A stretch of 8,435 nucleotides of DNA from Desulfobacterales bacterium (GCA_029938515.1 JAOZUU010000099.1:1-8435); one strand, 5' to 3'; shown: positions 1 to 7,061, counted from the stretch's first letter. A program made the numbers and translations. Notes: generated by a model from the sequence alone, not told the origin.

Positions 1-578
1 TTTCGGCCATGCCCATGGGGGGCATCAGCGCGCCCTATTGTTACAATGGGATCCTTACCATGACCCATGCCGAAGCTTTGTTTGGCATCTGTGCCTCACA
101 ATTGCTGAATCCGGGTACCACCGTCATTCATGCCGGGTTTCCAACCATTGCCGATCCCCGTTTTGACTACAACCCGAACTACGGCTTAAGAAGTCATTTT
201 CTGTTGAATATCCTCCAGGCCCATTTAAATCTGATCCTCGATATACCGACCTTTCAAAGTATTGCCACCACCAATGAGGAACACCTCACCCTACGCGCAC
301 TGGATGATGTCCGCACCGGCCAGGCGATGGCCTTGAAATTCGGATTTCATATGATGCGCCATCCCTTTGGATTCTTGCGTCACCTGGTCGATTTTTCCTT
401 CCTTAAACTGGAGAAAGCAATTAAAATTGCTGAAACGGTCACACCGGACGATGCGCCCGAAATTGAGATGCCGACATATGATGAGCGCGGCATGGAATCC
501 ATTCAACGCATCGGGCTCGGGATGTATATGGACGATCCCCTGACTACTGCCAATATCGGCAGGATCTTTGTTGATTGA
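1..578 (+). CDS. MttB-family (trimethylamine methyltransferase-like) protein, 3' end only
   Basis: The reading frame is open from the left edge (frame starting at base 3) to TGA at 576-578, so the true start lies outside the window and about 191 residues are visible. Near the start of the visible part is PMGGISAPYCYNGILTMTHA followed by a QLLNPGTTVIHAGFP segment. This matches the MttB pattern of a Pro/Gly-rich loop, then an Asn/His-Ala-Glu helix, then QL-x-x-PG-x-x-V-x-x-G. After that it diverges from classical MttB and ends at GRIFVD. Known members move a methyl group from trimethylamine, glycine betaine or related compounds to a cognate corrinoid protein in the cytoplasm. No in-frame TAG is seen. 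By length the visible part should cover the place where archaeal MttB carries pyrrolysine (about 160 residues from the C-terminus), so this looks like a non-pyrrolysine member. Substrate unknown. It converges on the gene at 767-1216. Confidence 0.75.
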   Translation, partial: SAMPMGGISAPYCYNGILTMTHAEALFGICASQLLNPGTTVIHAGFPTIADPRFDYNPNYGLRSHFLLNILQAHLNLILDIPTFQSIATTNEEHLTLRALDDVRTGQAMALKFGFHMMRHPFGFLRHLVDFSFLKLEKAIKIAETVTPDDAPEIEMPTYDERGMESIQRIGLGMYMDDPLTTANIGRIFVD

Positions 579-592
579 GGGCATGTAAGAGA

Positions 593-698
593 TGAACATC
601 GAATAATGTATTCTGCCATTTAAAATAAAGGGAAAGCGAAGCGTCTTCCACATTCGGTGTTCGATGTTGGACGTTGGACGTTAGACGTTCGATGTTCA
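593..698. repeat. Intergenic repeat element bounded by 11-bp inverted ends
   Basis: The segment begins with TGAACATCGAA (593-603) and ends with its exact reverse complement TTCGATGTTCA (688-698). Inside lies an imperfect hairpin at 631-649 (GGAAAGCG / CGTCTTCC, two mismatches, 3-base loop). The right part is the heptamer array listed separately. The element fills most of the gap between two convergent genes and has no coding potential I would trust. The design resembles short dispersed repeats I recall from Desulfobacterales genomes. That family link is from memory and untested. It could be a MITE-like element or act as a bidirectional transcription stop. Confidence 0.6.
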
Positions 699-700
699 AA
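659..700. repeat. Six degenerate tandem heptamers (GTTsrAy-like)
   Basis: Reading from 659 in steps of seven gives GTTCGAT, GTTGGAC, GTTGGAC, GTTAGAC, GTTCGAT and GTTCAAA. All six units begin with GTT, and the two outer complete units are identical. The register is exact with no indels. The array forms the right half of the larger repeat element. Confidence 0.7.
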
Positions 701-766
701 TTGTTGCATCTGAAATTTTACCTGAATCTTCATAATATTCGGAGCGTTGGTAATATTTGATTCTTT

Positions 767-1216
767 TTAATCAATCAGCGACTTTTGGGCAAGATCGCCA
801 CCATGCCAAAGATATATAGCTAACAGCGGTGCTGCATCGGTTCGTATCGCATGGGGCATCCAGGCCTCATGATATACCGGCAAGCCAGCATCCTGGGAAA
901 TCCACCCTTCATTATTGCGCAGCCAATATGTCCAACCGTATCGCTCCAAAAATATAGATCCGAAATCTTCCGGTAAATAGGTTTGACCCCAGGCGAGATG
1001 GTTTGACACGGTTGCGAGTAATTTTGCAATAGGCACTGTATCCGGCGTGGCGGCTTTGACCATATCCGGCAACCAGGTGAGCACCGATAGAGTCGTTTTT
1101 ACAACGGAACGAGGAGCACTGCCAAGTTCCGGCCAATGACTGAGGAAGGAATTTAGATGAACGTCATTTAAACTGGTAAGATAGTTTTGCACATGGTAGA
1201 TAAGAGCTGTGACCAT
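767..1216 (-). CDS. DMSP lyase (DddQ/DddL-type cupin)-like protein, apparently internally deleted
   Basis: A 149-residue protein starting at ATG 1214-1216, chosen because AAGGAAG lies 7 bases upstream; an in-frame TTG at 1238-1240 has no such support. The N-terminal part is helical, with LTWLPDMVKAATPD and then HLAWGQTYLPEDFG..FLERYGWT. The C-terminal part reads EAWMPHAIRTDAAPLLAIYLWHGGDL. As I remember the family, this order (L-x-W-x-Q-T-Y, ERYGW, PHA-x-RT, LLA-x-YLW-x-GDL) fits cupin DMSP lyases, which cleave dimethylsulfoniopropionate to dimethyl sulfide and acrylate. The middle cupin block expected between YGWT and YWLRNNEGW, which should hold the two His and the Tyr metal ligands, is absent. 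The fourth ligand (His of PHA) remains. About 45 residues seem missing in frame, so activity is doubtful. It may be a decaying gene, a non-catalytic cupin fragment, or a sequence-assembly deletion. Confidence 0.6.
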   Translation of the reverse strand: MVTALIYHVQNYLTSLNDVHLNSFLSHWPELGSAPRSVVKTTLSVLTWLPDMVKAATPDTVPIAKLLATVSNHLAWGQTYLPEDFGSIFLERYGWTYWLRNNEGWISQDAGLPVYHEAWMPHAIRTDAAPLLAIYLWHGGDLAQKSLID

Positions 1217-1223
1217 TGAAAAA

Positions 1224-1230
1224 CTTCCTT
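1224..1230 (-). promoter_or_regulatory. Ribosome binding site deciding the start of the DMSP lyase-like gene
   Basis: Read on the minus strand the bases are AAGGAAG, followed by 7 bases and the ATG at 1216-1214. This favours a 149-residue product over the 157-residue version from the TTG at 1240. Confidence 0.65.
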
Positions 1231-1295
1231 TTTTGTCCAATTACGGTGGTATGTTCTCAATATTCGATCCTTGAATTGTTCAAAAGGAAAAGCAC

Positions 1296-4200
1296 ATGTG
1301 CGGAATCGTAGCCTATTTCGGGGGCGCCGGCAACAACCTCACCCGGGTGCTGACCGGCATGTCGGCCATTATTTACCGGGCACCGGACAGTACCGGCGTG
1401 GCCATGTTTGGAGACGACACCCGGCCGGTTTTGACCAAAAAGGCGGTCGGTTCTGTCGAAAGGCTGGTCGAAACCCTTTTGGACAGCAAAGCGTACCCGA
1501 ACGATGAAGCCCGGCTGATGTCCCTTTGGACGGGCGGTGCCAGGGATGAAATGATGCGGGCGCAGCAGACACGTCTGATCGTTTTTGAGGGCTTGTCCAT
1601 TGATTTTTTCGATAAGATCGTCAACGGTCAGACATCGTATCCTTGTTATGACGATCTCGTCGAATTGGCACCTGACCGGACGGTTTTCATGTCTCCCGGC
1701 CAACCGGGACGACCCTGCCTGGAGGAAAATCTTAATATTCGCTCAAAAAGAGATTTCCACCGCTTGATCGTTCGGTTGATCATCGAATATGATCTCTCGC
1801 CGGAAGTGATTCGAGAAATCATCCGGAAACCACTGAAGGCGGTGATCGCCAAAAAGAGCGCCGAGGGACAGGTCGAAGTCAGCGAAGAAGGGGTCATGAA
1901 CGCTTTCGATTCGGTCTATCGGAATATTCTTGCCGATATCCCGGCCAAAAAAACCGGGCTGAATCGTCGTCGCCAGCGGGCATTCGTCAAACCGGTGGCC
2001 CTGAAATCACTATGGCGTTGTCTGCCGGAAACCACTATCAAAATTTCTCCGGACTATATTCGCGATGGTGTCTGCTGCCTGTTTCGGCTCCTGGACGCGG
2101 CGCTTCTCACCCGGATTGCGTCTCAACCGGATATCGTCGATTCTCTCGAAAAAATTCTCGAATTTTCCTGGCCCCTGCATGAACGATCCGGATCCGTCAC
2201 CTGGAGAAGTTTGTTTCGGGCCGAAAAAGGGGTGAATGTATACGGCCGGGCCGCGGCCGCGGCCTTGACTTACCTTAAACGCGATGAATTTTTAACCGCC
2301 ATGCTCACCGATCTGTCGCGTCGTGAGATGATGACGGAACCGGCCATCGTACCGGACCAGACCGATCCGGTCAGTTTACGATATTTTTCGCAACCGGTCA
2401 TCGGCCATGGCCGTTGGGCTCTCCAATCCGCGGTCACCGAAAAAAATGCCCACCCCTTTCTGGATGCCAAACGGTACCGTTGCGTGGCGGTGAATGGTCA
2501 GTTCGATGCGAAAATTGAAGAACGCCTTAAAGCATTTCTTGGTAAAGTAGGCCATTTCTCTTTCAGAAGCGATAATTCTTCCGAGTACCTTCCACTTCTC
2601 TGGGGATACTATTTCGAGCAACTCACCGAGGCGAAAAGACGTTACCGCGCCGTGGCGGCGCAAGTGGATAATGATCTCGAGGCGTACGGAATCGGCAGCC
2701 GGACAATCGATTTTTCGATTCATCACGCCATCAAGGATAAATCGATCCAGGCGCTGGATGAGATGGCGTTTATCATAGCGGCCGAACAAATTTCGCAAAA
2801 CGGGGGACAAGTGGCCGCCTGTGGGATGAGCATCTTCTCTCCCGGTAAACTTTACATTGTCAGTCATGACCGTCCGATTTTTATCGTCCGCCGATTGGAA
2901 AATAACGATTTTATGGTCGTCTCCGATCTCAATGCCGCCATGGGCTTGTTCCCCCAAAAGTTGATATTTGAAAAACGCAATGCATTGGAAAGGCTAAAAA
3001 CGCGTCATACTGAAGATGTGGCCAGGTTAAGAAAAGACGGTACTGGCATCGATCAAATAAACACCGAATTTAAAAAAGAGAAAGCATCGATTTTAAAAAC
3101 ATTTACCGTTGAGGTTCACACGCTTGAGGGCGAAAAAATATTTGCAAGTATCGAGACAACCATCGCACAGGGCCAAACGAGCCGTCATGTGGTTATCACT
3201 GATTTTAAGGGTGAGCCCCTTCCGGAAATCGCCCCTTTCAGCACCGTTTTGCATCCCGCCCAGGTCAAACAGAACTTGGGCCGGTCTTTTTATGAAACCC
3301 ATTTGAATGAAATACCGGAACGGCTCAAGGAAATATTGAGAAATTATGCGCCGGCGGAAAATCAGGTGCCGGATTTTCGGATCAAGAAAAAACTGCTACG
3401 GCGCAAGTTCGGACCTAATCTTCGGGATCTTAAACGGATCGTGCTGGTGGGTGCCGGCAGCGCTTATAACATGGGCCACTTGGCCCAACGGTTGATTCAC
3501 GCCTTGATGCCGGAAATGGATGTACTGACCATCCGGCCCGGGGAAATCGATTACCCGGAGACATTCTTCGTGCCGGAAAACGACATAGTTATCCTTTTAA
3601 GCTGGTCTTCCACCACTGCGGACATGGTCCTTTTGGCCCGCAAGCTTTTATCACTCAAAGTCGTCATGGTGGGCATTACCGAAAAGGTTTTTGCGGACAT
3701 GGCCCTGATCGTAGCCAAAAGTGGGGGGGTAATCCCTATTTTGAGCGGAGAAGAAGTAACCGTTGCCGGTGTCAAGAGTACGGTCTGTATGTTGTTTTGT
3801 CTTGATCTTTTTCTGTTATGGGTGGGGTCGTCCATTGGCCGGAAAGAGGAAGCCCTGGCGTATGTGGAATCGATGCATCGCCTTCCGTACCAACTGTCAA
3901 ATTTTTTTTCCGACGAATCCGTAAAGGATTTTTCAAAGACCGTCACCCATGACTATTCCAAAGCAGGTGCCGGCATTATCATCAGCGCCCTTTTTACGGA
4001 TGGATTGGGTCGGGAAGTGGCCCTGAAATTGGAAGAAAATACCTGGTCGGTGGTGGGAAAGGCCCTGGACTATCAGGAAGTAATCGAAACCGGCTTACCG
4101 GCGTATCCCGGAGAAACCCTGGTGCTGGTCGATGCCACCTGCCTGTCGCGACTGGATGAAGCCCTTACGGTGATGGATTTTTTCTTTCGTCAGGACATCC

Positions 4201-5822
4201 CATTTATTGCCATCGGTATCGCCTGGCAGGAAGAAACACGTATTCAGCACCTTAGCGGCGGCCGATGCGTTTTTCTGCCCGGTATGAAGAAAAAGGCGCT
4301 TCAATCGTTTAGGACCCTGCTGTTTTACTACCAGCTGACATTTTACTGCGGGCAAACGCGGGGAATCGGGATTGGCGTTGTACCACGAAGCCTTGCCAAA
4401 TCCATGACCGTCGGGCGGAGTCTGTTTGGAAAAAAGGACTCTGCGCCCAAAGCGCTCATGCTAATCAAGGACCACAATGAGCGCTACAAAGCTGTTTCCC
4501 CTTCACAGCAACAGGTAGAGAATATCAGCCGGTGGGAAAAAGACGCCCGAACCGAGCCATCGGCCCTTTATTATAAAGACATGCGCGGGCTTGTGGGGCA
4601 GATCGCCATAAACCAAAGCCCCGGTGACATCTGCCGGGACTTTGATGAAAATACGAAACGGCTGGCCGATCACCTTTTTGATGAAGATTCGGATATCGAG
4701 GAAATCGTATTCGCACCTACGGACAAAAAATCAACTGCCGCGGTGAAAAGTGTGGCCGGTATCTGGAGCCGTTTTTTCGACATCCCGGTGCGGATTATTT
4801 CACCCGAAGCCCATCTGGCCGCCTTTGGAGAGAATATCTTGTTGATTACGGCGGCGGGGTCATCTTCGGGACAAAAACGATTGGCCCAACGCCTGGAAAC
4901 CGCCGCGTGTCCGGTGTTTCGATTGGAGCCGGAAATGGATTTTACGGCCTGCCGGTTTGACAATGGCAACGGGGGTCGCTTTTTGTTAACCGATCGATTC
5001 CGGCACGCCCGAAGCGATTATCTGGGTGCTATGCTTCATCTTGTCTTTATCAATACCTGGCACCATGTTTTCCCGGACAAGGCCCAAATCGTCAGCAACC
5101 ATTTTCAGCGCCTGGGGAAAATCATGCTCGACCTGTTGAACAATGCCGCGTTAAAAAGCCAGGTGTTCCAAAGTATGGCCATCAACTGCAAATATAAAAC
5201 CATGTTCTATATCGGGCCACCGGTGGGAGTGGGTTTTGATTGGTCGGATAAATTCGACCGGACCGACGGTATACTCATGGTGCCGCATCTGTTCGGTGAA
5301 AGTGCCCATGGCCCGCTGGTAACGGTCGATTCCAAGGTGGAGGAGAAATTCATTAAGCTCGACGACCGGGAGACCATGGTGTCGGCCTTCAGTGAAGCGC
5401 AGGTGGATTTATGGGAAAGCGAATATCTGGGCGGAGAAAATATCGATGCATTTCTCAAGGCGTCACCGAACGATCTGCCCCTTGAAAAAAAAACACCGTT
5501 TTTTACAGAAGGGAACTGGTATATCCCCGAGCTTTTGCCGGATTACGATACGACCCAAGACAATCTCATTGTCATGGATGCGACTCATCCCCGGTATTTT
5601 GATCAAGCCTTGGACGAGATTTCAACCTTCGGGTGCCGCTATCCCCAGATGATTTTGATCACCCAGAAGGCGTTTTTAGATGAGAGGGGCAAGGCATCCC
5701 TGTACCGATATCCAATCAGCAGCACGATTATTCTACCAGAGATAAACGGAGAGCCGATACCGGAAATGCATTTATCATTTGTGATGAATATGATCGGTAT
5801 GGAGATGACCGCTTGCGTGTAA
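1296..5822 (+). CDS. Giant GlmS-like protein: split class II glutamine amidotransferase plus two tandem double-SIS isomerase modules
   Basis: A 1508-residue protein; the start is fixed by AAGGAAA 5 bases upstream and by MCGIV, which exposes Cys2 after Met removal. Order by residue: 1-45 MCGIVAYF..YRAPDSTGVA, the first part of a Ntn glutaminase domain; about 50-363 a helical insertion without recognised motif; 365-555 the rest of the glutaminase (GHGRW at 370-374, NAHPF at 384-388, VNG at 399-401); about 556-602 a charged probable coiled coil; 659-683 the GlmS-type linker; 712-845 SIS1 (VGAGSAYNMG, LSWSSTTAD at 768-776, VAGVK); 890-1040 SIS2 with E907, K911 and E914, which align to GlmS Glu481, Lys485 and Glu488, ending in RSLAKSMTVG (K1035 = Lys603); 1130-1260 SIS3-like; 1275-1508 SIS4-like with FGESAHGPLVTVD (H1338). 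GlmS is about 609 residues and makes glucosamine-6-phosphate from fructose-6-phosphate and glutamine. Here SIS2 has no histidine in 915-946 where GlmS has His504. A related aldose/ketose aminotransfer is likely; the exact substrate cannot be told. Cytoplasmic, no signal peptide. Confidence 0.9.
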   Translation: MCGIVAYFGGAGNNLTRVLTGMSAIIYRAPDSTGVAMFGDDTRPVLTKKAVGSVERLVETLLDSKAYPNDEARLMSLWTGGARDEMMRAQQTRLIVFEGLSIDFFDKIVNGQTSYPCYDDLVELAPDRTVFMSPGQPGRPCLEENLNIRSKRDFHRLIVRLIIEYDLSPEVIREIIRKPLKAVIAKKSAEGQVEVSEEGVMNAFDSVYRNILADIPAKKTGLNRRRQRAFVKPVALKSLWRCLPETTIKISPDYIRDGVCCLFRLLDAALLTRIASQPDIVDSLEKILEFSWPLHERSGSVTWRSLFRAEKGVNVYGRAAAAALTYLKRDEFLTAMLTDLSRREMMTEPAIVPDQTDPVSLRYFSQPVIGHGRWALQSAVTEKNAHPFLDAKRYRCVAVNGQFDAKIEERLKAFLGKVGHFSFRSDNSSEYLPLLWGYYFEQLTEAKRRYRAVAAQVDNDLEAYGIGSRTIDFSIHHAIKDKSIQALDEMAFIIAAEQISQNGGQVAACGMSIFSPGKLYIVSHDRPIFIVRRLENNDFMVVSDLNAAMGLFPQKLIFEKRNALERLKTRHTEDVARLRKDGTGIDQINTEFKKEKASILKTFTVEVHTLEGEKIFASIETTIAQGQTSRHVVITDFKGEPLPEIAPFSTVLHPAQVKQNLGRSFYETHLNEIPERLKEILRNYAPAENQVPDFRIKKKLLRRKFGPNLRDLKRIVLVGAGSAYNMGHLAQRLIHALMPEMDVLTIRPGEIDYPETFFVPENDIVILLSWSSTTADMVLLARKLLSLKVVMVGITEKVFADMALIVAKSGGVIPILSGEEVTVAGVKSTVCMLFCLDLFLLWVGSSIGRKEEALAYVESMHRLPYQLSNFFSDESVKDFSKTVTHDYSKAGAGIIISALFTDGLGREVALKLEENTWSVVGKALDYQEVIETGLPAYPGETLVLVDATCLSRLDEALTVMDFFFRQDIPFIAIGIAWQEETRIQHLSGGRCVFLPGMKKKALQSFRTLLFYYQLTFYCGQTRGIGIGVVPRSLAKSMTVGRSLFGKKDSAPKALMLIKDHNERYKAVSPSQQQVENISRWEKDARTEPSALYYKDMRGLVGQIAINQSPGDICRDFDENTKRLADHLFDEDSDIEEIVFAPTDKKSTAAVKSVAGIWSRFFDIPVRIISPEAHLAAFGENILLITAAGSSSGQKRLAQRLETAACPVFRLEPEMDFTACRFDNGNGGRFLLTDRFRHARSDYLGAMLHLVFINTWHHVFPDKAQIVSNHFQRLGKIMLDLLNNAALKSQVFQSMAINCKYKTMFYIGPPVGVGFDWSDKFDRTDGILMVPHLFGESAHGPLVTVDSKVEEKFIKLDDRETMVSAFSEAQVDLWESEYLGGENIDAFLKASPNDLPLEKKTPFFTEGNWYIPELLPDYDTTQDNLIVMDATHPRYFDQALDEISTFGCRYPQMILITQKAFLDERGKASLYRYPISSTIILPEINGEPIPEMHLSFVMNMIGMEMTACV

Positions 5823-5842
5823 TAATCGAATTTTTTTATTTT

Positions 5843-6610
5843 TTAGTACGACAAAACCATGTTGACGGGAATGTCTTTTTTCTTACGACCGATTACCGCA
5901 TAATAGTGCAGCGGGGTTCCGTCCTGACAGAACCTGTGACGATAGCGCTTTTTGACATTCATCTCAAAAAATCCATCGTCAAGCATCCGGTCGATCAACA
6001 GGGAGAATCCGGTACGGTCATCCGGGCTGTAAAACTCGTCTTTAATGTTAAATGCCACCCAGCCCGGCTCGGAAATCATATTGTAGGCTTCGATGAATGC
6101 ATCGGGTGGGATATCATCAAACCCAAGCGCCGCCACGACGGTCAGGCAATTGGGGGATAGTTTTTCTAACTTCTCTTTCACCGAATCGGGCAACCGGGTC
6201 AGATCTTCCGTAAAAAAATCGGCATATACGCCGGGCCTGTCCCGTTCGGCCGCCTCGGCCGCCTCTTCGATAATATCCAATCCAACGACCGTGTCAGCAC
6301 CGGTGGATTTCAGTTTTTCGCCCACCATTCCGTTGCCTGCGCCCACATCGAGTACTTTAAGGTCCGATGTCGCCATGGATGTTTTATTGACTTCTTTTTC
6401 CAGCAGGGAACACACGACTTCGGGTGACTTGCACTTGTACTTATCGTAAAAAAGATATTCGTACAGTCCTGGAACCGTATAGATCTTGTCGTAGTCATGC
6501 GCCCGGACACGTGTTTTCTCTCCGTTGTACTCTATGATGAACTGTTCTTCGCCCTGCAACACGTCGTCATCGGTCTCGGGAATCTGTACCTTGAATTTTC
6601 TTTTATTCAA
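5843..6610 (-). CDS. Class I SAM-dependent methyltransferase
   Basis: A 255-residue protein with a Rossmann-type SAM site. Motif I is VLDVGAGNGMVG at residues 86-97. It is followed by VVGLDII with the acidic ribose-binding Asp at 112, then DFFTEDL at 131-137 at the expected place for the adenine-contacting loop, and a VVAALGFDDIPP segment for motif IV. The first 80 residues form an extra N-terminal region (QIPETDDDVLQGEEQFIIEY..RVRAHDYDKIY) that may help bind substrate. No residues identify the substrate. The start is TTG at 6608-6610, supported by AAGGAAAA just upstream; the next in-frame Met is residue 79, too late to keep motif I in context. It converges on the GlmS-like gene with 20 bp between stop codons. 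A link to that protein's product is possible, but convergent genes do not share a transcript. Confidence 0.85.
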   Translation of the reverse strand: MNKRKFKVQIPETDDDVLQGEEQFIIEYNGEKTRVRAHDYDKIYTVPGLYEYLFYDKYKCKSPEVVCSLLEKEVNKTSMATSDLKVLDVGAGNGMVGEKLKSTGADTVVGLDIIEEAAEAAERDRPGVYADFFTEDLTRLPDSVKEKLEKLSPNCLTVVAALGFDDIPPDAFIEAYNMISEPGWVAFNIKDEFYSPDDRTGFSLLIDRMLDDGFFEMNVKKRYRHRFCQDGTPLHYYAVIGRKKKDIPVNMVLSY

Positions 6611-6614
6611 TTTC

Positions 6615-6622
6615 TTTTCCTT
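6615..6622 (-). promoter_or_regulatory. Ribosome binding site for the TTG-start methyltransferase
   Basis: The minus strand reads AAGGAAAA, then four bases, then TTG. The GG pair is 8 bases from the start codon, good spacing for a Shine-Dalgarno site. It is the main reason to accept TTG here. Confidence 0.65.
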
Positions 6623-6626
6623 TTTG

Positions 6627-6710
6627 TTACGGAGTCGTCACATTGATAGCGTGCACCTGCAGTTCGCCTTTTCCATCATTTGGTAAAGCCAAGGTTTCTT
6701 CGGTTTTCAT
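6627..6710 (-). CDS. Possible 27-residue leader ORF ahead of the methyltransferase
   Basis: An ATG at 6708-6710 opens 27 codons ending in TAA at 6629-6627, 16 bases before the methyltransferase TTG. The peptide starts MKTEETLALPNDGKGELQ and ends NVTTP. The codons look ordinary and the position within the proposed 5' leader suits translational coupling. Against it, no Shine-Dalgarno site sits close to the ATG; the nearest purine-rich stretch (GAGGT) is about 15 bases upstream. I do not recognise the peptide. Confidence 0.25.
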   Translation of the reverse strand: MKTEETLALPNDGKGELQVHAINVTTP

Positions 6711-6773
6711 AAAAAAATTAATATGACCTCTACCGGCGCTTTAAAAACTTATTAAAAAACGAAAAATTGCGGC

Positions 6774-6789
6774 CCCAAATCATTTTGGG
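6774..6789 (-). other. Small hairpin in the methyltransferase 5' leader
   Basis: CCCAAA (6774-6779) pairs with TTTGGG (6784-6789) around a 4-base loop. In the minus-strand transcript it is followed after several bases by two T-rich runs. This is a possible attenuator, but the six-pair stem is weak and not directly joined to the T run, so it is not called a terminator. Confidence 0.25.
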
Positions 6790-6822
6790 TCGTATTTAGT
6801 TCCCCTCTTGATTCTCAGATAT

Positions 6823-6852
6823 AATATATAGGACACTATATAAATAAGTCAA
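6823..6852 (-). promoter_or_regulatory. Candidate sigma-70-type promoter for the methyltransferase
   Basis: On the minus strand TTGACT (6852-6847) is followed by an 18-base spacer and TATATT (6828-6823). Five of six bases match the consensus in each box. Transcription would begin near 6816 and give a leader of about 200 bases before the TTG start at 6610, containing the small hairpin and the 27-codon ORF. Confidence 0.45.
6825..6842. promoter_or_regulatory. Perfect AT-rich palindrome, candidate MarR operator
   Basis: TATATAG-GACA-CTATATA is an exact inverted repeat with 7-base arms and a 4-base centre, 18 bp in all. It fills most of the spacer and part of the -10 box of the proposed minus-strand promoter, a location where a bound repressor would block RNA polymerase. 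Its size fits sites of MarR-family dimers, and a MarR gene starts about 235 bp away in the opposite direction. The pairing of this protein with this site is inference. Confidence 0.4.
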
Positions 6853-6968
6853 GCATTATTTTATAGAATACGGATCGTATGGCTTAAATAGCGAGTATTG
6901 TAAGGAATTGTGCGTGTTTTTTTATTTGGATTCGATGTAATTCATATCAATCTTATTTGTATAAACAA

Positions 6969-6983
6969 TATTCGATTCGAATA
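6969..6983. promoter_or_regulatory. Perfect 15-bp palindrome upstream of marR
   Basis: TATTCGATTCGAATA has 7-base arms around a single T. It lies about 95 bp before the MarR start and just after a TATAAA (6960-6965), so it could be an autoregulatory operator. Its arms differ from those of the palindrome at 6825-6842, so the two would not obviously bind the same protein. Confidence 0.3.
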
Positions 6984-7061
6984 AAAATAAAGGAGAGCGA
7001 AAATAAAAAAATGATTGTATTTACCTATGAAACAGGGTATTTGTGATGCAAAAGTCTCGAA

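Noticed and set aside
579..766. CRISPR-like array from the heptamer repeats.
   Set aside because: The units are seven bases with no spacers, unlike CRISPR repeats.
1217..1240. TTG start at 1238-1240 for the DMSP lyase-like gene, adding 8 residues.
   Set aside because: The strong AAGGAAG site lies downstream of this TTG and 7 bases before the ATG at 1216, so the shorter form is favoured.
1271..1283. Palindrome TTGAA-TTG-TTCAA in the divergent gap before the giant gene.
   Set aside because: Five-base arms in AT-rich DNA are common by chance, and no convincing promoter boxes frame it.
2376..2957. A 193-codon open frame on the minus strand inside the giant gene, plus other long antisense frames there.
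   Set aside because: The plus strand reads through a clear GlmS-type protein here; the antisense translations show no recognisable motifs and are frame shadows.
3722..3728. A run of seven G that could be a frameshift site or sequencing error.
   Set aside because: SIS1 homology continues in the same frame on both sides of the run, so the frame is intact.
5813..6160. A 115-codon plus-strand frame overlapping the end of the giant gene and the methyltransferase.
   Set aside because: It is antisense to the methyltransferase, whose SAM motifs are clear, and has no motif of its own.
7011..7046. An 11-residue ORF (MIVFTYETGYL) just before marR with AAGGAG upstream.
   Set aside because: The spacing from AAGGAG to ATG is about 15 bases, too long, and so short an ORF is expected by chance.
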